In this document: piece by piece, positions 7,872-17,269 of the stretch
Numbering within the stretch: the stretch's first letter is position 1
How the letters are laid out: each line of letters opens with the position of its first letter
Program-made: the position numbers and the translations under genes
Source: Bacteroidota bacterium
GTDB lineage: Bacteria; Bacteroidota; Bacteroidia; Chitinophagales; Chitinophagaceae
NCBI GenBank assembly: GCA_016868775.1
Contig: VGFT01000001.1
Location: 310,001 to 374,000 of the forward strand
Direction of reading: 5' to 3'
Length of the DNA stretch: 64,000 nucleotides
Notes under the pieces: model-generated
Seen by the model: only the letters and a program-made list of their open reading frames with translations
What the model was told of the DNA's origin: nothing
The model's database searches: none

Positions 7872-10800
7872 TCAACTAAATAAATACTCCACATCTTCCC
7901 TCGTCAGCGATTTCACAAACCCGGTCTCGTCGGAAACGATATCTCGGGCCAAGGCCCGCTTTTTCTCCTGCAATTGCAAAATCTTGTCCTCGATCGTATC
8001 CTTACAGATCATCCGGTAAGCGAAAATATTTTTAGTCTGGCCGATCCGGTGTGTGCGGTCGATGGCTTGTTGCTCCACTGCCGGGTTCCACCACGGATCA
8101 ACGATATAGACATAGTCGGCTGCCGTCAGGTTTAATCCGACGCCACCTGCTTTCAACGAAATCAGGAACACCCGCACCGAATCATCATCCTGAAAACGGC
8201 GAATTGCCTTTTCGCGATCGGGCGCGGTGGTGCTACCATCAAAATATTCATACGGGATGTTCAACTCGTTGAGTCGATCCCGAATCAAGCCTAACATGCC
8301 CAGGAATTGCGAAAACACCAAGGCCTTGTGCGTGCCGATACCCTCTATCAATTCCCGGGCCAACTCTTCAAGTTTGATCGAGTGATTTTCAAATTTTTCC
8401 TTTTCGTTCAAGATGGCCGGTGAATCACAGATCTGACGAAGCTTCATCAATCCTTGTAAAATGGTGAGCTGCGATTTTTGGATACCCATGTTCTCGATAG
8501 AACCCAAAATCTGGTTTCGATAATCGTTTCGGTAGGCATCGTAGATAGAACGCTGCTCTTCTTCCATCTCACAATAAAGGATCATTTCCTGTTTCTCCGG
8601 AAGGTCCTTGGCCACCTGCTCCTTGGTCCGACGAAGAATGAACGGATAGAGCAATTTTCGCAAATGCTCTTTGCGGTCGGCCTCTCCCAATTTATCGATG
8701 GGAATGGCAAACTCCTGCTTGAAAAATTCCATCGTGCCCAACATGCCCGGATTCAAAAATTGCATTTGTGCATAAATGTCGAAGGTGTTGTTCTGCAAGG
8801 GCGTTCCACTCATGCAGAGCCGGTATTTTGACTGGAGTAAGCCCGCTGCACGCGTCACTTTGCTGGCCGGATTCTTGATGGCCTGCGATTCATCGAGTAG
8901 GACATAGTCCAACGGCAACGCACTCAGTATTTTGATGTCGCTTCGTAACGTACCATAAGTTGTGATCAGTACCTCCGGCTCGGATAACGATTCGGGCTGA
9001 CGGATCCGTGTCGCCCCATGGTGAATGCGATACGTGAGCGTGGGCGTGAATTTGCGGATCTCATTTTCCCAGTTGTAGATGAGGGTAGTGGGACAAACCA
9101 CCAGCGCCCGCAATTTGCCTTCGGTGCGACGATAGTGCTCCAACATCGACAAGGCCTGTACCGTCTTACCCAACCCCATGTCATCCGCCAAAATCCCCCC
9201 CCAACCCACGTCCCGTAAATAATTCAACCATTGAAAACCCGAAACCTGATAAGGGCGTAAAATGGGCATCAAAGATTCCGAAGGCTCGATCTGTTGAATT
9301 TGATGTTGTTCGCGGATTCGCTCATACTTCTCCTCCAGCTCCACTTCCTGCTGTGATTCATCCCGCTGGGCATACAATTCATCCAACACACTAACATGAT
9401 AGCGCGAAAGCCGCAATTGATCGTTCTTGCCTTCTCCCACCCGAAACAATAAGGCATATTTCTTGAGCCACTCATCTGGCAAAATACCCAAGGTGCCATC
9501 GTCGAGCTGTACGAAGGACTGATTATTCGCCAACGCACGTTTCACCTCGGCTACCATTACCCGCTGATCGCCGTACACAATATCCACTTTTGCATCAAAC
9601 CAATCGGTGTGACTGCTAATAAATACACGCGTCTGTGGCTTGGCTGTATTGAATCGAAAACTTCGAAGCGACTCAAATCCATATACCGGCGTCTTGAATT
9701 CCTTCATCTCATCCACGAACAAAAAGAACCAATTGTTCTTTAAGATCTCCGTGCCCTTCAACGCCAAGGTCTGTGTCGCATCATCATATACAAATCCGGA
9801 GTGCAGGGCGCGCATCCGATCGATAAATACTTGTTCCTTATCGCGACGACGTTGGATCACCAACACCTTCTCCCCCTGCGGCACTATCAATTCATCGCGA
9901 TCCGATGGAGTCACCTCATATCCCAAATAGGTAAAGCGGGGCTGGAAGATCAGGTGATCGTTCCGCTCCGCCAGATATAGACTCAGTACGGGTGATTCAT
10001 CCTTCACCGACTGCATGATTCCCTTCTCGAACTGGATCGCATACTGACGAGCCAATGGCACCAACTCATTTCGTAAGTAATCGGGCCAAGCGGCCGTGGT
10101 GACCGTATGCTTGCCCCCCGAACTAAAACGTTCCACCATCCGAATACGCTCTTTATCGGGCCAATGCCAGGCCTGGTGGTTATAAACAAAGAACAAGGGG
10201 GTGTCGTATTCCTGATCACTGAGCGGAAGCTCCGTGACCCCCGCCTTCATCCGGCCGCTGATCTGATAACTTCCATTTTTTTTGACCGATAATAATAACT
10301 GCGCCGGCTGCGTCTCCAGCTGCAGGGGATGAAGATTCGCCGTCGTAAAACTCTTACCCGTAGGCAAGCAATACGCCCAGCCGGCATCCATCTCCGAAAA
10401 AAGCTTTTTCAGCTTAGGCAACAGATATTCCGTGATCAGGTCCCGGGTATCCTCCGGTAATTCCTCATCGGCCGATTGAATGATATTTTCCCAAATACCG
10501 GAGAAGGGAGAATTGCGGCTGACATACTTGCTGATCTCCGAAGCCTGCATCTTACGCAGCAAACCGATCAGTTCCTGATCGCTCTCGGAAATATCAAGGC
10601 CCGAAACGTGTCGGGTAATATCCAGTTTTTCTACTTTACCGGCAAAGCCGTCCGCCGAAGCATTGGGCTCTCCCAAGATTGCCTCCACACTAAAATATGG
10701 ATAGCTCTTTTTCTGAAAAACAAATACCACTCCCACCCGCTTGGCATGAATCAGGGCCGGTGGAGGAGCCTGCTCATCGGTCACAACCGAAGCGACTGCA

Positions 10801-11639
10801 GCAGGCTTGGGTTGTAGCACGTTGGTCCGAGGCGTGGTAACCAACGGGGCAACGCGTTTGATCGATGGATCCAACACACGCAAAAAAGGCTTTCCATCTT
10901 TGTACGAAAATTCAAACTTGCCGGTTAGACCCTCTTTCAGTGAGTATCCATAGGCCTCCAAAAGCTTATTCTTTTCCATATCCCAATTTCGAATGCTGTC
11001 AAAATAATTTGATCCATATGTATGCAACAGCTGCAGGAAAACGATGACCTTAGGCAGACATAGTGCGTGCCGCTCATCTACGTAATCACAACTGGTGTCA
11101 AAATTTCGCTCTTCGTTCTTTTTGATCATGACCAAGTAGTCCTGGCCGTCAAGCGCCACTCGGGCCTTGACCATCTCGTTCTCTGCATACTCGATCTGAG
11201 CTTTTTGCGTACGAAGAAAACTCTCGGCTGCTGAGAAAACATCCGGACCGCTGAGCATCCGCAAGGTCTTCAGCTCGATTTGCTTCATCTTGGCCACCGT
11301 GTGTCGCTGGTCGAACGAAGCATGCCCCGTGCGCAACTGCCCCCGATCCAACATTTCCTGTAATTGCAACAGCGCCGCTACTTCATGGCGACAAATATCG
11401 CCGATGTTATACGGACACGTGCAGCGTAATGTAGTTGTAGACGGCTCCTTGAATTGCTGGATATGAACTTTATAGGAAGTTGCATAGTTATCGTCCTTCA
11501 CCCGAAAGACCGCCGTGGCAAACAGATCATCATAATCTGCCAACTCCGCATACCCAATGGCATGGATCTTCTTTCCCCGACGAATGGTTTCGTCGGTGCC
11601 TAAGGTGTAAATAGGTTTGAGAAGATGAGGTAAAGCCAA
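7872..11639 (-). CDS. SWIM zinc-finger SNF2/RapA-type DEAD-box helicase
   Basis: A 1255-residue SNF2-family ATPase. An N-terminal SWIM zinc finger is visible (CTCPYNIGDICRH, about residues 72-84). The helicase core is C-terminal: DDMGLGKTVQALSML (motif I, about 826), the DESQ box (about 918), SGTPLQNN, and QAIDRTHRIGQ (motif VI, about 1196). Family members translocate on double-stranded DNA and remodel bound proteins. The SWIM domain may bind DNA or protein. It stands alone; the nearest neighbours are separated by repeat arrays. Length and motif order are normal for the Bacteroidota SNF2-SWIM group. Confidence 0.92.
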   Translation of the reverse strand: MALPHLLKPIYTLGTDETIRRGKKIHAIGYAELADYDDLFATAVFRVKDDNYATSYKVHIQQFKEPSTTTLRCTCPYNIGDICRHEVAALLQLQEMLDRGQLRTGHASFDQRHTVAKMKQIELKTLRMLSGPDVFSAAESFLRTQKAQIEYAENEMVKARVALDGQDYLVMIKKNEERNFDTSCDYVDERHALCLPKVIVFLQLLHTYGSNYFDSIRNWDMEKNKLLEAYGYSLKEGLTGKFEFSYKDGKPFLRVLDPSIKRVAPLVTTPRTNVLQPKPAAVASVVTDEQAPPPALIHAKRVGVVFVFQKKSYPYFSVEAILGEPNASADGFAGKVEKLDITRHVSGLDISESDQELIGLLRKMQASEISKYVSRNSPFSGIWENIIQSADEELPEDTRDLITEYLLPKLKKLFSEMDAGWAYCLPTGKSFTTANLHPLQLETQPAQLLLSVKKNGSYQISGRMKAGVTELPLSDQEYDTPLFFVYNHQAWHWPDKERIRMVERFSSGGKHTVTTAAWPDYLRNELVPLARQYAIQFEKGIMQSVKDESPVLSLYLAERNDHLIFQPRFTYLGYEVTPSDRDELIVPQGEKVLVIQRRRDKEQVFIDRMRALHSGFVYDDATQTLALKGTEILKNNWFFLFVDEMKEFKTPVYGFESLRSFRFNTAKPQTRVFISSHTDWFDAKVDIVYGDQRVMVAEVKRALANNQSFVQLDDGTLGILPDEWLKKYALLFRVGEGKNDQLRLSRYHVSVLDELYAQRDESQQEVELEEKYERIREQHQIQQIEPSESLMPILRPYQVSGFQWLNYLRDVGWGGILADDMGLGKTVQALSMLEHYRRTEGKLRALVVCPTTLIYNWENEIRKFTPTLTYRIHHGATRIRQPESLSEPEVLITTYGTLRSDIKILSALPLDYVLLDESQAIKNPASKVTRAAGLLQSKYRLCMSGTPLQNNTFDIYAQMQFLNPGMLGTMEFFKQEFAIPIDKLGEADRKEHLRKLLYPFILRRTKEQVAKDLPEKQEMILYCEMEEEQRSIYDAYRNDYRNQILGSIENMGIQKSQLTILQGLMKLRQICDSPAILNEKEKFENHSIKLEELARELIEGIGTHKALVFSQFLGMLGLIRDRLNELNIPYEYFDGSTTAPDREKAIRRFQDDDSVRVFLISLKAGGVGLNLTAADYVYIVDPWWNPAVEQQAIDRTHRIGQTKNIFAYRMICKDTIEDKILQLQEKKRALARDIVSDETGFVKSLTREDVEYLFS

Positions 11640-11686
11640 GGGGTTATCCGATTTTCAGGTCACCCCGCGTCGTTTGGAGTAACCGG

Positions 11687-11694
11687 CAAAGGTA
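11687..11694 (-). promoter_or_regulatory. -7 element TACCTTTG upstream of the SNF2 helicase
   Basis: On the minus strand this is an exact TAnnTTTG match, 47 bases before the helicase ATG at 11639. The -33 region is not convincing. Confidence 0.5.
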
Positions 11695-11736
11695 TGCGAA
11701 AGATTGTCAGATTACGAAGGAAATTAGCAGGAAGTT

Positions 11737-11956
11737 ATGTACGCTGCGCAGTCCGGTGTCGGATGACCGGTGTCCGATGTAAGTTTTAGTTAAATAGTGG
11801 ATAGTGGGTAATTGGGCCGCCCCGGTCATCGGTCATCGGACGTCCGCGCAGCGGACACCGGACATCGGACATTGGACATTGGTCGTTCGACATTGGACTG
11901 CCCACAAAACGGACTTCGGACACCGGTCATCGGACGTCCGCGCAGCGGACACCGGA
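11737..11956. repeat. Family B region: 7-bp words and two GTCCGC-gca-GCGGAC hairpins
   Basis: This intergenic stretch contains words such as CCGATGTCCG, GGACATT and GGACACC at roughly 7-bp spacing in both orientations. A 15-bp hairpin GTCCGCGCAGCGGAC occurs twice, at 11842-11856 and 11936-11950, inside an identical longer context. An AT-rich gap lies at 11780-11810. No gene is evident. The stop codon of comB directly abuts the right end. Confidence 0.75.
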
Positions 11957-11957
11957 C

Positions 11958-12686
11958 CTACTCTCCAACCAACTTCCCCTCCCGATACACGGGCAAAACC
12001 GGGGCCGCATCCATAGTGAGGCAGAATTCTATGTCTTTGATCAGCCCAAAGCGACTGACGAGTCGATGGTAATGGGTGAGCTGCGGGGCAAATCCGATCA
12101 GGTCATGCTTTTGTTGACGATAGAGATCCACCGCCATGCGCGAGGAATCACAATGAATGGTAAACTGCTCCCCGATCCGATCGATCACCGCCCCGGCAAA
12201 CAACGTATCCTCCAGATTAAAACGATCCTTCCATCCCGCACAGCCCAAAATGACCGACTTCCCAGAAGCCAACAGGAAATCACAAACGCGTGTCAAGTTG
12301 GGAAAAGACCCGCTGATGATCGTATCGGCGTTGCGATCCAATGCCATCTGCAACAACCGGGTGCCGTTGGTGGTGGTTAAGACCAAAACACGTCCGCCAA
12401 TGAAATCACGCGTGTATTCGAGCGGCGAGTTCCCGTGTTGCAATCCCTCCGCGATCATTCCATCGCGCTCGCCGGCTGCGATCCCGTCAATACTTTTTCC
12501 GATCTCTATTGCTTTGGGAACTGAATCAACCGGAATTACGGCCTTCGCCCCATTGTGTAAGGCAGCCGCAATGGTTGAGGTAGCCCGAAAAACATCGATG
12601 ATTACCATTACACTGTTCGATACATCGTATAAATGCAACAAAGCAGGTGAGATACACGTAAACAGGGAGGGTTTTGACTGATTCAT
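11958..12686 (-). CDS. comB: 2-phosphosulfolactate phosphatase family protein
   Basis: The ComB family hydrolyses 2-phosphosulfolactate in coenzyme M synthesis, and bacterial members are common where that pathway is absent. Seen here: VMVIIDVFRATSTIAAALHNGA, GERDG, TTTNGTRLL and GCAGWKDRFNLEDTLFAG, all typical blocks. I place the start at ATG 12686 (MNQSKPSLFTCIS), giving 242 residues; the open frame upstream encodes the SRPBCC gene in another phase. The ATG overlaps the SRPBCC stop (ATGA), implying translational coupling. A role in coenzyme M synthesis is not implied in this organism. Confidence 0.85.
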   Translation of the reverse strand: MNQSKPSLFTCISPALLHLYDVSNSVMVIIDVFRATSTIAAALHNGAKAVIPVDSVPKAIEIGKSIDGIAAGERDGMIAEGLQHGNSPLEYTRDFIGGRVLVLTTTNGTRLLQMALDRNADTIISGSFPNLTRVCDFLLASGKSVILGCAGWKDRFNLEDTLFAGAVIDRIGEQFTIHCDSSRMAVDLYRQQKHDLIGFAPQLTHYHRLVSRFGLIKDIEFCLTMDAAPVLPVYREGKLVGE

Positions 12687-13159
12687 TTCATTAAATATGT
12701 TTTCCACCGTTTCCCTTCGGCAGCTTTTTGTATATATGCGATGTGCAAATGCAAGATTCGCTCCAGATAAGTACGTAAAATCAACCGATCGGCGATTTGA
12801 CCCAGACGCCCCTGCTTCCACTCATAGTGAACAAGATCTATCAAGATCGATCCGTTCTCACAGGCCTTCACATAACGTTCTTGACGAAAGGAAAGAAAGG
12901 GGCCCATGACTTGTTCCAGGATCAATCGGTCACCCCGAATCATCTCCCGGATCTTCAACCGGATTAACCGATCGCGGAAAAAATGACGAGCCCTCCAGGT
13001 GATCGTTTCGCCTTGCTCCAACAGCCCAAAACGAGTACCTGCCACCGCCTGTTGCCGATAATCCGACAAGGCATCGCGCTGTAACCCCACATGCCGGGCC
13101 AAATCAAAAACGATATCAGCCGACTGAGAAATAAACGTGGTAAGGTGAATGGTGGGCAT
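12683..13159 (-). CDS. SRPBCC family ligand-binding protein
   Basis: A 158-residue START/Bet v1-like fold protein. It opens with MPTIHLTTFISQSADIVFDLARHV, the typical first strand and helix, and has the WRARHFF and GPFLSFRQERY segments of cyclase/dehydrase-like members. These bind hydrophobic ligands, but the ligand is unknown. Its stop overlaps the comB start by four bases, so the two genes form an operon. Confidence 0.8.
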   Translation of the reverse strand: MPTIHLTTFISQSADIVFDLARHVGLQRDALSDYRQQAVAGTRFGLLEQGETITWRARHFFRDRLIRLKIREMIRGDRLILEQVMGPFLSFRQERYVKACENGSILIDLVHYEWKQGRLGQIADRLILRTYLERILHLHIAYIQKAAEGKRWKTYLMK

Positions 13160-13166
13160 GCCTCGG

Positions 13167-13174
13167 CAAATGTA
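13167..13174 (-). promoter_or_regulatory. -7 element TACATTTG of the SRPBCC-comB operon
   Basis: An exact TAnnTTTG match on the minus strand, separated by only seven bases from the ATG at 13159. The mRNA would be leaderless or nearly so. Confidence 0.55.
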
Positions 13175-13194
13175 AGAAACCGAAGCCCTGTAAT

Positions 13195-14289
13195 TTACTG
13201 AAAGGGGATCTTGGCTACACGGGCCTGCAACTGCTTGTCCCGCACCTGAACCAGCACCGGAGTATCAATACCCGCGAAGGCCGCCTTCACATAGCCCAGC
13301 CCAATGGCCTTGCCCAAACTGGGCGATTGGGTTCCGGAACTGACATGCCCGATCGGATTCCCATCCATATCGGCGATCACGTAACCGTGACGAGGAATCC
13401 CCTTTTCGATCATCTCTATTCCCACCAGCTTGCGCTGCACCCCTTGTTGCTTCTGCGTCTCGAGAAAATCATGCGACATGAATTCACCCTTGTTCAACTT
13501 CGTGATCCAGCCCAACCCGGCCTCGAGCGGTGAAGTGGTATCGTCAATGTCGTTTCCATATAAGCAAAAACCCATCTCCAGCCGCAAGGTGTCCCGAGCG
13601 CCCAATCCGATCGGCTTCAGGCCTTGCGGACCCCCGATCTCAAAAATGGCATCCCAGATCTTGTCGGCCGCTCCTTCAGCAGGATCAAAATAGATCTCCA
13701 CCCCGCCAGCACCCGTATACCCGGTAGCACTGATCAATACATTATCAACCCCGGCAAATTTTCCCTTTACAAACGTGTAATACTTGAGATTGAGGATATC
13801 CATTTCGGTCAACGGCTGGAGAATCTTAGCTGCCAGCGGCCCCTGTACCGCCAATAAAGCGGTTTTGTCAGAGATGTTGTGCATCTCCACATGATGATGG
13901 TTGTGCGACTGGATCCAATTCCAATCCTTCTCGATGTTGGAAGCATTGACGACCAACATGTAAACATTATTCTCCTCGATGCAATACACCAACAGATCGT
14001 CTACAATCCCACCCCGGTCATTCGGAAAACAACTGTACTGGGCCATCCCGGCCTTCAATTTGGAAGCATCGTTGCTGGTCACAAATTGGATCAACTTCAA
14101 TGCCTGGGGACCTTTCAGGATAAACTCTCCCATGTGACTCACATCAAAGACACCGGCATTGCGCCGAACGGTCAAATGCTCCTCGTTGATCCCCGTATAG
14201 GAAATTGGCATCTGATAACCGGCAAACAGCGACATCTTAGCGCCCAGCGCCAGATGCTTTTCGATAAATGGAGTATTCTTTACAGTCAT
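13195..14289 (-). CDS. gcvT: Glycine cleavage system T protein (aminomethyltransferase)
   Basis: GcvT transfers the methylene group from H-protein-bound aminomethyl lipoate to tetrahydrofolate. The 364-residue frame from ATG 14289 ([19 protein letters not shown]) contains [11 protein letters not shown], the family hallmark near residue 50, then [19 protein letters not shown] and [13 protein letters not shown] segments, ending with VAKIPF. The longer frame upstream is spurious. A -7 element lies 16 bases upstream. The other glycine cleavage genes are not in the window. Confidence 0.95.
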   Translation of the reverse strand: MTVKNTPFIEKHLALGAKMSLFAGYQMPISYTGINEEHLTVRRNAGVFDVSHMGEFILKGPQALKLIQFVTSNDASKLKAGMAQYSCFPNDRGGIVDDLLVYCIEENNVYMLVVNASNIEKDWNWIQSHNHHHVEMHNISDKTALLAVQGPLAAKILQPLTEMDILNLKYYTFVKGKFAGVDNVLISATGYTGAGGVEIYFDPAEGAADKIWDAIFEIGGPQGLKPIGLGARDTLRLEMGFCLYGNDIDDTTSPLEAGLGWITKLNKGEFMSHDFLETQKQQGVQRKLVGIEMIEKGIPRHGYVIADMDGNPIGHVSSGTQSPSLGKAIGLGYVKAAFAGIDTPVLVQVRDKQLQARVAKIPFQ

Positions 14290-14305
14290 ATGGCTTTCTT
14301 GGTCG

Positions 14306-14313
14306 CAAAGGTA
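14306..14313 (-). promoter_or_regulatory. -7 element TACCTTTG of gcvT
   Basis: An exact TAnnTTTG match on the minus strand, 16 bases before the gcvT ATG. Confidence 0.55.
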
Positions 14314-14330
14314 ACGGAAAGCCCTCTTGC

Positions 14331-16205
14331 TTACCGAGCACGCATTCCATCCGGCCGATATAACTCCCCATCCGCTCCCATGGTATACAAAACACCGGGG
14401 CGAAAGCGATCGAGCGCCGCTTCGAAAACTCCATCCTCCGTATTCGGACGCCCCGACTCGGCCACGTCCCGCATCGCCAACCAACGATGATCGTCCAACA
14501 CCCGCTTCGAAAATTGAACCGACTTTCCGCGCGGAACCAACAACGTTAGAACCACATGTTGTCCACAATACGTATCTGCAATCCCCACACCAAAACCCGG
14601 TTGCAGGTCGATCACACTGTCGTATGCCTGCACCATATAATCAATTTTGGAAAGACGTGCCCTTGCCTCATCCGACGTACGCCCCCAGGCATATTTTAAC
14701 AAACGAGCATGATAAACCGAATCGGGACTTAACTCCACCCGAAACCCCACCGCCGGAATTTTCAAGGAGTCACGCGTTACGTCAAATCCACTCGGATCTC
14801 CCTGGATCCATTGCCAAGTGCCGCTATACTCAAATGGTGGAGTCGTTTGATCCAATAAAAGAGTCGTTGCATTCGCCCGGGGAAGAACGACCTCCGTGCT
14901 CAATCGCTCTTTATATTGAAAATCGCGAAACAAAATAGCCGCTATCCAAAACAAAGCGATCCATCCGATCGTCCAAAGGATTCCAAAACTCCAACGAAGT
15001 ACCGGCGCGGGACGTCGTATCCGAAACAACCTTCTGATGATGAAAATGAGTCCGAATAAGCTAGGAATAAAAAAGAAGAAAAAGATCATGATCCAGAATC
15101 CCCACTGCTGGGAAACATCACTCCATATGAATTGCTGTGCGGGCCAGGTTACCAACCCGGCAAACAAGATGGCGACCCCGGCAACCAAAAACGCGAATAC
15201 AACTGTTCCCAGAAATAAATAGAGAAAAAAACGGATCACACTGCCGATAGCATTTAAGATGCCGAAACGCTTTCTTCCCGTATGCGAAAATTCTTTGGCC
15301 CTTTCAGATAGATTACGTGCCGACTCCTCGACTTCCGATCCCCACGTTTTCATCCGTTGTTCCAACCGTTCGGCACTTTCTTTAACGGTCTGCTTGATCC
15401 GGTCCAAATCCACTTTCTCTCCGCGCATCTCCATCTTCTGGTAATACGTCTGGGCCTCCGGCAAAATGACCCAAAGAATGATATACGCCAATACAAATGT
15501 TGAGGTGAACGCACCGACGCCTAAATCTATAAACAACGAATTATTCAAGACATCCAAAATGCCTAATAACATGTTCAGCAGAATAGGAGCAGCGAAGATC
15601 AACCGAACATTGCGAGCCGGTGTGTTGAAATACTCTGCCAATCCGCTGGCCACGCCACCCAATACCCGGTCATCCGGATTCCGATAGAGCCGACGAGCCG
15701 ATAGTCCACGCAACGATCGCTTCGGTAGCAAAATCCACAGCGCGACATAGATCAGAAATCCGGTACCGAATCCACCAAACGTAACAATCGCAAACAAGAG
15801 ACGAACAATGGTCGGATCGATCCCCAAATAAGAAGCAACCCCGCTACAGACTCCACCCAATACCTTGTCCTCCGCATCACGATACAAACGCTTCTGCCGA
15901 TACGGCGCACCGGACGATGCAGGAGTTGTATTTTCCTCCGAGACGCCTTCGAAATCTTCCGGTCGACCAATAGAAGCGATCACTTCCTCCAATTCCTTCT
16001 CGGTGATCCGATCGGTCCCCCGCTGCAGTTTTTCATGCAACAACTCGGAAATACGCCCCTCAATGTCATTGAGGATCTCGTCGAGACTTTCCTCCTTGGC
16101 AAAATAGCTGCGCAAACCAGCCAAATACTGCTGAAGCTTTTCATAGGCCGGCTCCTCAATGGATATCGCCCGACCACTTAAGTTGATTTGAAGGATCTTT
16201 TTCAT
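14331..16205 (-). CDS. Membrane protein with two PspC domains
   Basis: A 624-residue protein from ATG 16205 ([18 protein letters not shown]). Residues 1-95 form a soluble N-terminal region that may include coiled coil. Two PspC domains follow: [20 protein letters not shown] with [13 protein letters not shown], and [20 protein letters not shown], each ending in a membrane segment with LWILLP or LWVILPEA. Further spans follow at about residues 300-450, then a periplasmic-looking tail. It is the last gene of a PadR-controlled operon. PadR-PspC pairs in Bacteroidota are thought to act in envelope stress. The start ATG is 29 bases downstream of the preceding gene's stop. Confidence 0.85.
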   Translation of the reverse strand: MKKILQINLSGRAISIEEPAYEKLQQYLAGLRSYFAKEESLDEILNDIEGRISELLHEKLQRGTDRITEKELEEVIASIGRPEDFEGVSEENTTPASSGAPYRQKRLYRDAEDKVLGGVCSGVASYLGIDPTIVRLLFAIVTFGGFGTGFLIYVALWILLPKRSLRGLSARRLYRNPDDRVLGGVASGLAEYFNTPARNVRLIFAAPILLNMLLGILDVLNNSLFIDLGVGAFTSTFVLAYIILWVILPEAQTYYQKMEMRGEKVDLDRIKQTVKESAERLEQRMKTWGSEVEESARNLSERAKEFSHTGRKRFGILNAIGSVIRFFLYLFLGTVVFAFLVAGVAILFAGLVTWPAQQFIWSDVSQQWGFWIMIFFFFFIPSLFGLIFIIRRLFRIRRPAPVLRWSFGILWTIGWIALFWIAAILFRDFQYKERLSTEVVLPRANATTLLLDQTTPPFEYSGTWQWIQGDPSGFDVTRDSLKIPAVGFRVELSPDSVYHARLLKYAWGRTSDEARARLSKIDYMVQAYDSVIDLQPGFGVGIADTYCGQHVVLTLLVPRGKSVQFSKRVLDDHRWLAMRDVAESGRPNTEDGVFEAALDRFRPGVLYTMGADGELYRPDGMRAR

Positions 16206-16234
16206 AAAAGAATGAAATTCGAATATCAATTTAT

Positions 16235-16741
16235 CTACAGAGAAGAAAGAAAGGCATCGCGCACCGCCACATCCGCTTTATCGTTCCGGTTGGTGTGGCC
16301 ATATTGAATCATGTAAGTACCTACGATCAATGTGCGCAACGTGAGGCGATTCACGCCTCCCTCTTTGGAAGGTCGCTCCATCTCCATTTGCATCATCTTT
16401 ACCCCCTTATAGTCGAGCATTTCATCCTTGATGAGCTTGGAATCTCCCATCTGAGCCACGAGTCCATTCCGGGTCTGCTCCCAAAATTCTGGCTCGGCCT
16501 GCATGGCAATGGCCGTGGTTTCGTCCAACCCCATAGCGCTGAGATCGGTCTGAATCACTTGAAAATTGGCCGTGCTATCCGCTAACCGCAGCTGACAACG
16601 CTTGGTCGGACCCTGCTCCTCCATTGTAATTTTACCCGGAAAAATAAGCTGAATGCGTTCGAGTTTTACCGTATCGGCCTGTGCGCCTGCCTGAAAAAAA
16701 GTTACGGCACTGAACAAAACTGAAAGGACAATTGATTTCAT
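16235..16741 (-). CDS. Secreted hypothetical protein in the PadR-PspC operon
   Basis: This 168-residue protein has a clear signal peptide (SIVLSVLFSAVTFFQAGAQA) and a compact alpha/beta body with MDLDET-like and MQMEMERPSKEGGVNRL segments. I do not recognise a family. Its position between padR and the PspC gene suggests a periplasmic partner in the same response. Confidence 0.65.
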   Translation of the reverse strand: MKSIVLSVLFSAVTFFQAGAQADTVKLERIQLIFPGKITMEEQGPTKRCQLRLADSTANFQVIQTDLSAMGLDETTAIAMQAEPEFWEQTRNGLVAQMGDSKLIKDEMLDYKGVKMMQMEMERPSKEGGVNRLTLRTLIVGTYMIQYGHTNRNDKADVAVRDAFLSSL

Positions 16742-16784
16742 GTTGTTGGTTTTAAAGGTTATTTGTGCGTGATTATATGAATGA

Positions 16785-17132
16785 TTAAATGTGATGAGTA
16801 GATTTATTGGGATCAGTGATCGTCGCCACCGCCTCCGACAACTCCTTCCAGGTTCGCTCCAACTCTACATACATCGCGTGACCCGACTCGGTGAGCGAAA
16901 AATATTTGCGCGGCGGTCCAGCCGGACTCTCCACCCACCGATACGATAACAAACCCGCATTCTTCAAACGCGTCAACAACGGATATAACGTGCCTTCCAA
17001 AATCGGTAAACCCGCCCCCTTCAACTCCGCAATCAAATCACTCGGATACGCCTCCCCCCGCCGGATAACCGCCAAAATGCAGTACTCCAAAATCCCCTTT
17101 CGCATCTGACTCTGCGTATTTTCAATATTCAT
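16785..17132 (-). CDS. PadR family transcriptional regulator
   Basis: A 115-residue winged-helix protein: MRKGILEYCILAVIRRGEAYPSDLIAEL, GLPILEGTLYPLLTRLKNAGLLSYRW, SPAGPPRKYFSLTESG, the full PadR N-terminal signature, with a short C-terminal helix for dimerisation. It heads the operon with the secreted protein and the PspC membrane protein and probably represses itself through the inverted repeat at 17167. Confidence 0.93.
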   Translation of the reverse strand: MNIENTQSQMRKGILEYCILAVIRRGEAYPSDLIAELKGAGLPILEGTLYPLLTRLKNAGLLSYRWVESPAGPPRKYFSLTESGHAMYVELERTWKELSEAVATITDPNKSTHHI

Positions 17133-17166
17133 TAGCCCGCTCTTTCAAGTGGAAATATAATAAACA

Positions 17167-17195
17167 TTTAGTACTATGCAATACAATGTACTAAA
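17167..17195. promoter_or_regulatory. Inverted repeat TTTAGTAC-n13-GTACTAAA, probable PadR operator
   Basis: Perfect 8-bp arms at 17167-17174 and 17188-17195, about 35 bases upstream of the padR start. The spacing of one arm per about two helical turns suits a dimeric regulator. Confidence 0.55.
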
Positions 17196-17269
17196 AATAT
17201 TTTTATTCCGACCAAATCAATAATAGTTTTTAGGCCAGTATGGAAAAATAACCCGACTTTTGCCCGAAT

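Noticed and set aside
14327..14938. 203-residue frame antisense to the PspC gene
   Set aside because: Overlaps a clear gene entirely and has no recognisable features.
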